Positions 9,251-17,187 are shown, numbered from the stretch's first letter. The stretch: 64,000 nt of DNA from Bermanella sp047621325 (GCA_047621325.1 JBLHLT010000002.1:165546-229545), one strand, 5' to 3'. A program made the numbers and translations. The notes: a model not told the origin generated them from the letters alone.

Positions 9251-9358
9251 TATTGGAGTTTGTTAATACTGCGTTATAAATATTTTTTTACTCGTTACAT
9301 AGCGCTGCTATGCGCCTCGCGAAAAAATATTTATGCCTTGTCTTAACTGCATCCAATA
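9251..9358. repeat. Long palindromic element, MITE-like, in the hisH-hisF gap
   Basis: A 108-bp inverted repeat has ends TATTGGA and TCCAATA. Nested pairs are GTTAA/TTAAC, ATAAATATTTTTT/AAAAAATATTTAT and a central CATAGC-GCT-GCTATG. It has no coding capacity. Its left arm (TGGAGTTTGTTAATACTGCG) resembles the sequence at 10214-10233 upstream of hisH, so related half-units occur nearby. Confidence 0.85.
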
Positions 9359-9380
9359 CAGCTTATTATAAAATTATTTC

Positions 9381-9480
9381 GTAGGATGGGTTAGCGAGGT
9401 ACGAGCGTAACCCATCAAGTTTAAAGTAAAAATTTTCCATGGGTTGCGATTTTCGTGCTACTCAATCTAACCCATCCTAC
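9381..9480. repeat. Palindromic REP/MITE-like element, copy B
   Basis: A 100-bp palindrome with ends GTAGGATGGGTTAG and CTAACCCATCCTAC shares about its first 45 bases with copy A at 8357. Together with the element at 9251-9358 it occupies nearly all of the 304-bp space between hisF and hisH; no hisA remnant is recognisable there. Confidence 0.9.
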
Positions 9481-9537
9481 TGGCTTTCGCCTCCCCGATC
9501 ATCCTGAGCGTGAGGGGCAAGCAGTCAAAGGGCCAGC

Positions 9538-10197
9538 TTACGCTTGCCCATCCCAATTTAAAAAGTTTTCTAGTAGCTGCAAGCCAGCAGTGTGACTTTT
9601 CTCTGGGTGAAACTGCACGGCAAATACATTGTCTTCTCCAATTGCCGCGGCAAAATCTTTGCCATAATGGCCGTGGCCTTTTATGTGTGCTTTGTTTTCG
9701 GCGGTGACAAAATAGCTGTGTACAAAATAAAAACGGGTGTTGTCTTCAATGTTGTTCCACATTGGGTGAGCAACTTGTGATACTTGATTCCAACCCATGT
9801 GGGGGACTTTCAATTTTTCGCCGTTTTGTGTGCCTTGGGTTTCGAATAAATCGTTACCAAAAAACTGCACTTTACCTGGGAAATATTTTAAACACTCAAC
9901 GCCACCGTTTTCTTCACTGTGATGCATCATGGCTTGCATGCCGACACAAATACCTAATAGTGGTTTTGTTTTGGCGACTTCAGCCACGACTTGATCGACA
10001 CCTAAGCGTAGAATTTCCCCCATACAATCGCGCATAGCACCAACGCCAGGTAATACCACGTGATCGGCTTTTAGAATAACGTCTGGGTCAGAGGTGACGA
10101 TTACGGTTGTATCGTTGCCGGCGTGCTCGAGTGCTTTAGAGGCGCTGTGTAAGTTGCCCATGCCATAGTCAATGACTGCACAAATTTTGCTTTTCAT
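9538..10197 (-). CDS. hisH: Imidazole glycerol phosphate synthase, glutamine amidotransferase subunit
   Basis: This class I glutaminase (219 residues from the chosen start) supplies ammonia to HisF. Visible catalytic residues are the nucleophile Cys84 in LLGICVGMQ and the His/Glu pair in VQFHPEKSH near the C-terminus; the oxyanion-region motif LPGVGA is present. I chose the ATG opening MKSKICAVIDYG because it matches the family N-terminus; a longer in-frame reading adds 15 unlike residues. It lies between hisB and the hisA-less gap. Confidence 0.95.
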   Translation of the reverse strand: MKSKICAVIDYGMGNLHSASKALEHAGNDTTVIVTSDPDVILKADHVVLPGVGAMRDCMGEILRLGVDQVVAEVAKTKPLLGICVGMQAMMHHSEENGGVECLKYFPGKVQFFGNDLFETQGTQNGEKLKVPHMGWNQVSQVAHPMWNNIEDNTRFYFVHSYFVTAENKAHIKGHGHYGKDFAAAIGEDNVFAVQFHPEKSHTAGLQLLENFLNWDGQA

Positions 10198-10213
10198 TGG
10201 GTTTCTCTCGTTT

Positions 10214-10288
10214 GCTGGAGCTTGCCAGTATTGCGTTAACAATTTTTGGCTTCGCCCAGTACTATTTTAAAAATAGCGAGCTGGGCGA
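10214..10288. repeat. Hairpin-forming repeat between hisB and hisH
   Basis: The sequence holds nested inverted repeats CGCCCAG/CTGGGCG and CTATTTT/AAAATAG. Its left flank (TGGAGCTTGCCAGTATTGCG) resembles the left arm of the element at 9251-9358. It probably represents a diverged or partial copy of that element. Confidence 0.6.
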
Positions 10289-10328
10289 TCAATGAAGTTT
10301 AAAAGGTTAAAAGCGTGTTGCTCGAAAA

Positions 10329-10922
10329 TTATAAAGAGCCTTTGGTAGAAGGAATCATGCCTTCCATTCGAGGGTCAACTTCCATTGCCATGCGCAGGGC
10401 ACGACCAAACGCTTTGAACACGGTTTCGATTTGGTGGTGAGCGTTGTGACCTTTTAGATTGTCGATGTGCAAGGTTACGCCTGCGTGATTTACAAAACCT
10501 TGGAAAAATTCATAAAATAATTCGGTATCAAAACCACCCACGCTGCCACGGGTAAATGGAATTTTATATTCCAAACCAGGGCGCCCAGAGAAGTCGATTA
10601 CGACACGGCTAAGGGCTTCATCCAATGGCACATAAGCGTGGCCATAACGACGCAGACCTTTTTTATCGCCAATGGCTTTTGCAAACGCTTGGCCGAGGGT
10701 GATGCCAGTGTCTTCTGCACTATGGTGATCATCAATGTGGTTATCCCCTTTACAGACGATATCTAAATCAACAAGGCCGTGACGTGCGATTTGATCAAGC
10801 ATGTGCTCAAGAAAAGGCATGCCAGTATCAAATTGAGCCTTGCCTGTACCGTCTAGGTTTACAGAGACTTTAATTTGGGTTTCTGAGGTATTGCGTTCAA
10901 CCGACGCCGTACGCTGAGCCAT
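10329..10922 (-). CDS. hisB: Imidazoleglycerol-phosphate dehydratase
   Basis: The 197-residue protein is the monofunctional dehydratase form. The metal-binding histidine clusters are intact: EHMLDQIARHG, DDHHSAEDTG, HAGVTLH and NAHHQIE. It removes water from imidazole glycerol phosphate in histidine synthesis. It is the first gene of the hisB-hisH-hisF run on the minus strand. The start ATG is preceded by a weak purine stretch. Confidence 0.97.
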   Translation of the reverse strand: MAQRTASVERNTSETQIKVSVNLDGTGKAQFDTGMPFLEHMLDQIARHGLVDLDIVCKGDNHIDDHHSAEDTGITLGQAFAKAIGDKKGLRRYGHAYVPLDEALSRVVIDFSGRPGLEYKIPFTRGSVGGFDTELFYEFFQGFVNHAGVTLHIDNLKGHNAHHQIETVFKAFGRALRMAMEVDPRMEGMIPSTKGSL

Positions 10923-11080
10923 GGTCTAAATCCAAAGGGTAAATAAAAAACCGAGTATACCTTAAACATGGCGTAGGGGTTAGAGTTGCCGCTATCAATA
11001 CGAGGTGAATGGGCGTAGCGGTGGGCGCTAATCATAGATAGAATGGCGCCCCTTATTAAGGTGGGTATTGGATTAAGACG

Positions 11081-11518
11081 TTGCCTATTCATTTGCAGTG
11101 GCTCGATGAGCCAAATCAACAAGATTGTATCGACTTAGACAAATTGTATGCCGATGCGCCTGAGTCTTGGGCGGTGAATTCAGTATGCGATAGCGGCTCA
11201 GAATGGGCGCTTGGGCAGCTGGGTTTAGGTGCATTAGTCGCGCTGGGAAGGTTTAATGACCGAATTGTGTGTGCTGCGTGTGTGATACGGCAATCGGATG
11301 TATCAACTCAACCGTACTTGTATGACGTTAAGCAAGTATGTGTTCGTAGTATTACACGGGAGCGTGGCGTGGCGAAACAATTGCTGGTGCGCTTATGTCA
11401 GTGGGCAGATGACACGACGTCATCACTGTTTATAACTGATGAAGCAGGTAAGCTGGCCAGCTTGTATGAGTTGGGATTTACGCAATACTTAACAGGTTGG
11501 CGTTATTTGCCGCGTTAG
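11081..11518 (+). CDS. GNAT-family protein resembling PanZ (aspartate decarboxylase maturation factor)
   Basis: The 145-residue protein has a GNAT fold pattern: a central strand (KQVCVRSITRERG) leading into the acetyl-CoA loop RERGVAKQLL, and a late GFTQYLTGW. Line by line it resembles enterobacterial PanZ (DCIDLDKLYADAP, GRFNDRIVCAACVI, VRSITRERGVAKQLL). PanZ binds acetyl-CoA and promotes self-cleavage of PanD for beta-alanine and pantothenate synthesis. The assignment to PanZ rests on recalled resemblance, so a generic GNAT remains possible. The only usable start is TTG, with AAGGTGGG about 15 nt upstream. It stands alone and diverges from hisB. Confidence 0.65.
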   Translation: MPIHLQWLDEPNQQDCIDLDKLYADAPESWAVNSVCDSGSEWALGQLGLGALVALGRFNDRIVCAACVIRQSDVSTQPYLYDVKQVCVRSITRERGVAKQLLVRLCQWADDTTSSLFITDEAGKLASLYELGFTQYLTGWRYLPR

Positions 11519-11613
11519 TATTGTTTGTAATGTGAAACAATTAGTTGGTTTTTATGGTCTTTATCTATTTAAGACTAGGAATTAAACTACGATCATAATT
11601 AATGGAGAGAATC

Positions 11614-12210
11614 ATGTTTCGTTTATTCAGTGTATTAAGCCTAATGCTGGCTTTGATGTTACCCGTCCAGGCAGGTGAGCCTAACCCACAAGTGATGGTT
11701 AAAGCGGTTTCAGATGTGGTTTTGTCTGAAATATTAGCCAATAAAGAGCAGTTAGATAAAGGGCCTGAATTTTTATTAAATCTCGTTGAAACTCGTATGC
11801 TGCCTATTATCGACCAAAAGCGTATGTCGCAGTTAGCGCTCGGTAAATACTGGCAAGAGATCAATGATAAACAACGAGCTGACTTTGCTGAAGGATTTAA
11901 GCGCTTATTAATCAAGACCTATGCAGGTGCCTTCAAGGCCTACACAGGGCAAGATGTCACCTATGGTGAAACGCGTTTTAATAAGTCTGGCGATAAAGCG
12001 ATTGTGAGCTCAGATATTCATGTGGCTGGCGGTAGCCCAGTTAATTTGCAATATCGCTTGTACCAACCAAAACCGGGGCAGTGGCTAGTATACGATGCGA
12101 CAATTGCTGGTTTGGGTTTAATTCGTACTTACCGTGCCCAGTTTAGTGACCAAATCGCCCGCGATGGCATTGATAAGACCATTGCTCAGCTGCAATCTGT
12201 TCAGCTTTAA
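11614..12210 (+). CDS. MlaC/Ttg2D-like phospholipid-binding periplasmic protein
   Basis: The 198-residue protein begins with a signal peptide (MFRLFSVLSLMLALMLPVQA) and continues with the MlaC fold pattern: an N-terminal helical part, MSQLALGKYW, FAEGFKRLLIKTYAGAF and a late YDATIAGLGLIRTYRAQF. MlaC carries phospholipids between outer-membrane MlaA and inner-membrane MlaFEDB. No other mla gene is adjacent, so this is an orphan copy, perhaps a paralogue. I use the ATG at 11614, which has GGAGAGA just upstream; an ATG at 11602 would add four residues. Confidence 0.85.
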   Translation: MFRLFSVLSLMLALMLPVQAGEPNPQVMVKAVSDVVLSEILANKEQLDKGPEFLLNLVETRMLPIIDQKRMSQLALGKYWQEINDKQRADFAEGFKRLLIKTYAGAFKAYTGQDVTYGETRFNKSGDKAIVSSDIHVAGGSPVNLQYRLYQPKPGQWLVYDATIAGLGLIRTYRAQFSDQIARDGIDKTIAQLQSVQL

Positions 12211-12234
12211 AGTCTTCCTTTTAAATTTTTTCAT

Positions 12235-12265
12235 AACCGCAAGCTCTATTAAGCTTGCGGTTTGC
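12235..12265 (+). terminator. Hairpin terminator after the mlaC-like gene
   Basis: AACCGCAAGCT pairs perfectly with AGCTTGCGGTT around a CTATTA loop, followed by a short T-containing tail. The T-run is weak, so termination may be partial. Confidence 0.65.
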
Positions 12266-12346
12266 GTTGAAACACAAATCAGCCTAACCTGAATATTATT
12301 GGTGCATTATGTCACCATCCTCTATTCATTGTGGAAAATGTCTTAG

Positions 12347-12889
12347 ATGACAAAAGGTTGGCGTCATATATGGTTTGTTTTGGTGGCTACTGCATGGCTT
12401 GCTGGTGGGTCTAGTAACGCCTTGAGTGAGCTCAATACCAACCAAATTAAGTCCGCCTACCTTTATCAAATCAGTAAGTTTGTATTTTGGCCCCAAGAGC
12501 GCAAAGAGCTAGAGTATTTTAACGTGTGTTTATTGGGTTCAGACACCTATCAAGGTAATCTTCAAAAGATGGTCGGTAGGACGGTTTTTAGCAAGCCAGT
12601 GCGCTTACAGCCCGTTTCCAGTTTATCTCAAGCAAGTTTATGTCATTTACTATTGCTCTCATCTCCCAAAGCCGTCGACACATCCGAATTACAGGCATGG
12701 CTAAAGCAGCACCCGGTACTAACGGTCGCTGATGGTGCTGATTCCATTGAAAAAGCCATGGTGGTGTTTGTATTAGAAAACCAAAGAGTGCGCTTACACA
12801 TTAATGTGGGGTTAGCCCGGACGTCTGGTTTGTCATTTGCCGCTAATTTATTAGAAGTGGCCAGTAAGATTCAAAAAGGAGCCCAGTAA
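12347..12889 (+). CDS. YfiR-like periplasmic regulator (DUF4154)
   Basis: The 180-residue protein has a signal peptide (to about residue 25) and the YfiR-family signature QIKSAYLYQISKFVFWP, followed by CLLGSDTY and a C-terminal VRLHINVGLARTSGLSFAANLLEVA. In Pseudomonas YfiR is a periplasmic repressor of the diguanylate cyclase YfiN/TpbB. Its stop codon overlaps the start of the next gene by one base (TAATG); that gene is a membrane GGDEF/EAL protein with a YfiN-type periplasmic part, which strongly supports the pairing. Confidence 0.85.
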   Translation: MTKGWRHIWFVLVATAWLAGGSSNALSELNTNQIKSAYLYQISKFVFWPQERKELEYFNVCLLGSDTYQGNLQKMVGRTVFSKPVRLQPVSSLSQASLCHLLLLSSPKAVDTSELQAWLKQHPVLTVADGADSIEKAMVVFVLENQRVRLHINVGLARTSGLSFAANLLEVASKIQKGAQ

Positions 12890-15294
12890 TGACTTGGCTT
12901 CCGCGTTTGCATATCAAAACAAAGTTGATTGCCAGTATCGTTCTTACTAGCGTATTTGCAGTTGTCGCCAGTTCGGTCACGCTGGTTTACTACGATCGCA
13001 CCCAAGAAGTGGCTAATGTTTCTGAGGATATGAAAATATTGGCGGGTATCGTGGCCAATCGTAGTACCGCTGCACTTATTTTTGGTGATACCAAGCAAGC
13101 AGAGGCCAATTTAAAGGCATTGGGTGAAAACCCTAACGTGCTTATGGCCTGTATTTATGACAGCGGTCAGCAAGTATTTGCGATTCATCACTTTACGCAT
13201 TTAGATCAAAAAAATTGCCCAGAAAATCCAAAAGAAGATGAGCTGAAAATTAATGGCACGATTGAAATTTATGAGCCTATTGAGTTAGACGGCCTGCCTG
13301 TCGGCACATTATATATGAGCTTAAGTTTGGATTGGTTGAACGAGCGCTGGCAGCAGCAATTATTATTTATTGTTTTGGTTGCATGTGTTGTGTTGGTACT
13401 GTCCATGTTATTGGCTAAATATCTGCAATACCTATTACTAAAACCCATTCAAAAGATCACAAAAACCGCACGCGATATTACAGAGCAGCAAGACTATAGT
13501 TTGCGCGCAGAAAAAGAAGTCAAAGATGAAATTGGTGATATGGCCGATGTCTTTAATGGCATGCTTAGCAAAATTGAAAACGAAACCGCACGACTGTACG
13601 CCAGTGAAGAAAAATTTAGGCAGCTAGCCACGCTATCACCTGTTGGTATTTTTCAAATCAATCTGCAGCACGATATAACGTATGTGAATAGTCGCTGGTC
13701 GGAAATAACCGGCATTCATCAGCCGTTGGCAAACTTAGAGCATTGGTTAGGGCGTATTCGTTCAGAAGACCGTCGCCGTACATTAAAAGCATGGACAGCG
13801 CTTATTCAAAATCATCAAGAATTTGTGGTAGAAGTGGGTTTTGAAAAACAGGGGGAAATTACTTGGACCATAATCGAAGCCAGTGTGCTGCATGATGGTA
13901 AAGGCGAAATTTATGGTTATATGGGTGCGATTAGCGATATAACCGATTTAAAAAATGCCCAATTGCAAATGGAAAATCTTGCGTTTTATGACCCATTAAC
14001 AGGATTGTCGAATCGTCGATTATTCCAAGATCGCTTAAATAAAGCAGTGGTTGAGAGCAAGCGTCGTAATACGTTTGTGGCGCTTTTGTTTTTAGACCTT
14101 GATCAATTTAAGCGCATCAACGACAGCTTAGGCCACGATGCAGGCGATCAGTTATTAGTTGAAACGGCTCAGCGCTTACGTGAAAGCGTGCGCGAGACAG
14201 ACACGGTTAGTCGAATTGGTGGTGATGAATTTACCGTGTTGTTAAGTGATGTTGATTCTACGCATGGTGTGCGTCACATTGCCGATAAAATTTTAAAATG
14301 TTTAAGCCAGCCTATTACTTTAAAAAACCAAACGGTTATTAATACAGTGAGCATTGGTATTACTATGGCACCAACCGATGCAAGTGATGGTAATAAACTT
14401 ATGCGTAACGCCGATATGGCCATGTATCGCGCGAAGGCTATGGGCCGAAATAACTTCCAGTTTTTCTCGGAAGATATGAATAAAGAAATGATGAGTTACC
14501 TAGAGATTGAAAAAGATCTCAGGAATTCCATCGTACATAACGATGAATTTATTATGTACTTCCAGCCTAAAATTGATCTATTAAGTTATCGCTTTATTGG
14601 TGTAGAAGCATTAATTCGCTGGAAGCCAAAAGGCAAAGAAATGGTGCCGCCTGATCGGTTTATTCCTATCGCTGAAGAATGCGGGTTGATTATTCCAATC
14701 GGTAAATTTGTTTTTCGCCAAAGCTTGATGCAAGTGAAACACTTAATCGATCTAGGGATTTGGCCTGAGCATGCAAAAGTAGCGGTGAATTTATCGGCGC
14801 GACAGTTTAGTGACCCTAACTTGATTCACGACCTAAAAGACACGATTGACATGACGGGGTGTCCGGTGGACCTCATCGAATTAGAAATCACCGAAAGCAC
14901 GTTAATGGATCATGTCGAAAATGCTATTTTCACCATGCGTCAAATTAAACAAATGGGTATTTCAATTGCCATCGATGATTTTGGAACGGGTTATTCATCA
15001 TTAAGTTATCTAAAGCGTTTCCCTATTGATGTTTTAAAAGTTGACCGCTCATTTGTAATGGATATTCCAAACGATGTAAGCGACATGGAAATTACCGCTG
15101 CTGTGATTGCGATGGCTCACAAGTTAAATTTACGTGTGGTGGCCGAAGGTATTGAAACCAAAGAACAGCTCGATTTTTTACGTTCAAACCGTTGTGAATA
15201 TGGACAAGGCTATTTAATCGCACGGCCTATGTCTGCAGATGAATTGGAGTCATACATTCAGCGCCCTATCGAAATTGGTCAGCTTTCTTTATAG
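12889..15294 (+). CDS. Membrane HAMP-PAS-GGDEF-EAL c-di-GMP enzyme, YfiN-like sensor
   Basis: The 801-residue protein has two membrane helices (about 12-33 and 156-176) around a periplasmic domain of the YfiN type, then HAMP (about 180-235), PAS (about 240-355), GGDEF (about 360-525) and EAL (about 540-790). The cyclase motif GGDEF (444-448) and the inhibitory-site RETD (435-438, five residues before it) are intact, and the EAL motif EALIRW (573-578) and DDFGTGYSS are also intact, so both synthesis and hydrolysis of c-di-GMP are possible. Pseudomonas YfiN lacks PAS and EAL, so this is an extended version. It is coupled to the YfiR-like gene. Confidence 0.9.
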   Translation: MTWLPRLHIKTKLIASIVLTSVFAVVASSVTLVYYDRTQEVANVSEDMKILAGIVANRSTAALIFGDTKQAEANLKALGENPNVLMACIYDSGQQVFAIHHFTHLDQKNCPENPKEDELKINGTIEIYEPIELDGLPVGTLYMSLSLDWLNERWQQQLLFIVLVACVVLVLSMLLAKYLQYLLLKPIQKITKTARDITEQQDYSLRAEKEVKDEIGDMADVFNGMLSKIENETARLYASEEKFRQLATLSPVGIFQINLQHDITYVNSRWSEITGIHQPLANLEHWLGRIRSEDRRRTLKAWTALIQNHQEFVVEVGFEKQGEITWTIIEASVLHDGKGEIYGYMGAISDITDLKNAQLQMENLAFYDPLTGLSNRRLFQDRLNKAVVESKRRNTFVALLFLDLDQFKRINDSLGHDAGDQLLVETAQRLRESVRETDTVSRIGGDEFTVLLSDVDSTHGVRHIADKILKCLSQPITLKNQTVINTVSIGITMAPTDASDGNKLMRNADMAMYRAKAMGRNNFQFFSEDMNKEMMSYLEIEKDLRNSIVHNDEFIMYFQPKIDLLSYRFIGVEALIRWKPKGKEMVPPDRFIPIAEECGLIIPIGKFVFRQSLMQVKHLIDLGIWPEHAKVAVNLSARQFSDPNLIHDLKDTIDMTGCPVDLIELEITESTLMDHVENAIFTMRQIKQMGISIAIDDFGTGYSSLSYLKRFPIDVLKVDRSFVMDIPNDVSDMEITAAVIAMAHKLNLRVVAEGIETKEQLDFLRSNRCEYGQGYLIARPMSADELESYIQRPIEIGQLSL

Positions 15295-15425
15295 TCACTT
15301 TTGCAGGTTGTTTTCTACGCAGCCTTAAATTTGAGGGATTACGTGATTATAGTCGCTGACAGGTTCTTACATCAGTGGGGCCATTCAGGTAGGCTTGCCA
15401 TCTTTATTTCTTACTAGTTAATCCA

Positions 15426-16463
15426 ATGACCCCATCTTCTGCTTTCAGCCAGGCTGTTTTGACCTGGTTTGATGATAATGGACGCCATGACCTTCCTTGG
15501 CAGCACAATAAAACGCCTTACCGTGTCTGGGTATCCGAAATCATGTTGCAACAGACTCAAGTTGTAACCGTGATACCGTATTATCAGCGGTTTATGAAAT
15601 CGTTTCCGACGGTTCAAGATTTGGCTAACGCCAGCAGTGATGAGGTGCTACATCACTGGACGGGCCTTGGTTACTACGCCCGCGCGCGCAATCTACATAA
15701 GTGTGCGCAAACCGTTGTGAGTGAGTTTGGTGGTGAGTTTCCACAATCGGTGGCCGAGCTTGAATCCCTTTCTGGCATTGGGCGCTCAACGGCAGGGGCC
15801 ATCGCGAGTATTAGCATGGGGAAACATGCGGCCATTTTAGATGGCAATGTGAAGCGTGTGCTCAGCCGCTTTCATGCAATTGAAGGCTGGCCGGGCAATA
15901 AAAAAATAGCCGATGAAATGTGGCTGATTGCTGAGCGTTATACACCTGCCAAGCGCACCGGTGATTACACTCAAGCGATGATGGATTTAGGCGCCACCCT
16001 TTGTACCCGCAGTAAGCCACAATGCCAGATTTGCCCACTGGTGAATCAATGCGAAGGTTACGCACAGGATAGAGTGAAAGAATTCCCCAATAGTAAGCCT
16101 AAAAAAGAAAAACCGGTAAAAGCGGTGCGTTTACTTATGTTACAGCACGGCCATGAAGTACTGCTTCAGCAGCAACCTAATAGCGGTATTTGGGGTGGTC
16201 TGTGGATTTTCCCGCAGCAAAGCCTTGAGCAAGAACTGTTTGATCACGAGCTGCTGCTACAGAGTAAAATAAAGGGCGTCGAACATGGTGACGTCTTTCG
16301 TCATACCTTTAGTCATTACCATTTAGATATACACCCAATTCGTGTGCAGTTAAGTGCCAAAGTAGAGCAGGTGGCTGAATCGCCCATGCTTTGGTATAAC
16401 TTAAAGCAACCAGCCAGTGTGGGCTTAGCGGCCCCTGTTAAAAAATTATTGGAAAGTTTATGA
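15426..16463 (+). CDS. mutY: A/G-specific adenine DNA glycosylase
   Basis: MutY removes adenine mispaired with 8-oxoguanine. The 345-residue protein shows the catalytic Glu segment (SEIMLQQTQV), the helix-hairpin-helix LSGIGRSTAGAI, the catalytic Asp in ILDGNVKRV, and a 4Fe-4S cluster loop C-x6-C-x2-C-x5-C (CTRSKPQCQICPLVNQC). The C-terminal Nudix-like 8-oxoG recognition domain is present (GGLWIFPQQ). Its stop overlaps yggX by 4 bp (ATGA), the usual mutY-yggX arrangement. Confidence 0.97.
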   Translation: MTPSSAFSQAVLTWFDDNGRHDLPWQHNKTPYRVWVSEIMLQQTQVVTVIPYYQRFMKSFPTVQDLANASSDEVLHHWTGLGYYARARNLHKCAQTVVSEFGGEFPQSVAELESLSGIGRSTAGAIASISMGKHAAILDGNVKRVLSRFHAIEGWPGNKKIADEMWLIAERYTPAKRTGDYTQAMMDLGATLCTRSKPQCQICPLVNQCEGYAQDRVKEFPNSKPKKEKPVKAVRLLMLQHGHEVLLQQQPNSGIWGGLWIFPQQSLEQELFDHELLLQSKIKGVEHGDVFRHTFSHYHLDIHPIRVQLSAKVEQVAESPMLWYNLKQPASVGLAAPVKKLLESL

Positions 16464-16735
16464 GTCGCACCGTTGTTTGTCGCCGTTACCAAAAAGAACT
16501 TGAAGGCTTAGCAAAGCCCCCATTCCCAGGACCTTTAGGGCAAGACGTGTTTGAGAATGTGAGCAAACAAGCTTGGCTCGACTGGATGGAGCATCAAACC
16601 CGCATTATTAATGAGCAACATCTTAATATGATGGACATGACCAGCCGTAAATATTTACAGGGTCAAATGGCTAAATTCTTCGCTGGCGAAGAAGTCGACC
16701 AAGCCGAAGGCTTTAAAGAAGAAGATAAAGATTAA
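16460..16735 (+). CDS. yggX: Oxidative damage protection protein YggX (Fe(II) trafficking)
   Basis: The 91-residue protein matches YggX: it opens with SRTVVCRRYQKELEGL, where Cys7 is the conserved cysteine, and continues with PPFPGPLGQ and ISNEHxLNMMD-type text (INEQHLNMMD). YggX protects Fe-S clusters, including that of MutY, from oxidation. It is translationally coupled to mutY. Confidence 0.96.
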   Translation: MSRTVVCRRYQKELEGLAKPPFPGPLGQDVFENVSKQAWLDWMEHQTRIINEQHLNMMDMTSRKYLQGQMAKFFAGEEVDQAEGFKEEDKD

Positions 16736-16773
16736 GTCGCTGATAACTAAGCGAAATTTATTGGGTGCGAGGG

Positions 16774-16802
16774 TTGACACTAATCTGGATTACAGGTTTA
16801 AT
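16774..16802 (+). promoter_or_regulatory. Sigma-70 promoter for tRNA-Phe
   Basis: TTGACA (16774-16779) and TTTAAT (16797-16802) are separated by 17 bp and followed by a GC-containing discriminator, as in stringently controlled stable RNA promoters. It ends 34 bp before the tRNA. Confidence 0.85.
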
Positions 16803-16836
16803 ACGCCACCTCGACAGGCCTTGCGCTCGTTGATAT

Positions 16837-16912
16837 GCCCAGATAGCTCAGTCGGTAGAGCAGAGGATTGAAAATCCTCGTGTCGGTGGTTCGATTCCGC
16901 CTCTGGGCACCA
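16837..16912 (+). tRNA. tRNA-Phe (anticodon GAA)
   Basis: The 76-base cloverleaf includes an encoded CCA. The acceptor arms GCCCAGA and TCTGGGC pair fully, the anticodon stem AGGAT/ATCCT encloses TGAAAA with anticodon GAA, and the T loop is GGTTCGATTCC. It is preceded by a consensus promoter and followed by a strong terminator. Confidence 0.97.
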
Positions 16913-16925
16913 TCCAGAATTCTTA

Positions 16926-16954
16926 AAAACCAGCTCTTCGTAGCTGGTTTTTTT
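16926..16954 (+). terminator. tRNA-Phe terminator
   Basis: AAAACCAGCT and AGCTGGTTTT form a perfect 10-bp stem with loop CTTCGT and a T7 run. Confidence 0.92.
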
Positions 16955-17071
16955 ATGCCTGAAAGAAAGTAGATAGGCGGTTCGAACTCTCTCTATACTC
17001 GGTGGTTAGATTGAGCGACGCTGCGCTTGGTCTTCGACTGCCTGCGGCACTCTATTGCTGCGCAATGATCA

Positions 17072-17127
17072 CGCCTCTGGGCACCATCCAGAATATTTTA
17101 AACCAGCTCATGTAGCTGGTTTTTTTA
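17072..17127 (+). repeat. Second copy of the tRNA-Phe 3' end and terminator
   Basis: Bases 17072-17094 repeat exactly the 23 bases at 16898-16920 (last 15 bases of tRNA-Phe and 8 bases beyond). A matching terminator follows at 17100-17127 (AAACCAGCT, loop CATGT, AGCTGGTTT). Upstream, TCGGTGGTTAGATT at about 17004-17017 resembles the tRNA T-arm region, separated from the 3' end by about 55 bases. This is what repeated integration at a tRNA attachment site leaves behind. Confidence 0.88.
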
Positions 17128-17187
17128 TGCCTGCGAAAAAGTAGCAACTACGTCTCTTGTGAAGGCGCTTCGATTTCGGCTTTCACC

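Noticed and set aside
9510..10037. Several plus-strand frames across hisH
   Set aside because: They overlap hisH on the other strand, have no recognisable domains and differ from each other in frame.
11565..11915. Antisense frame opposite the MlaC-like gene
   Set aside because: It is a shadow of the mlaC coding frame, with no ribosome-binding site or family resemblance.
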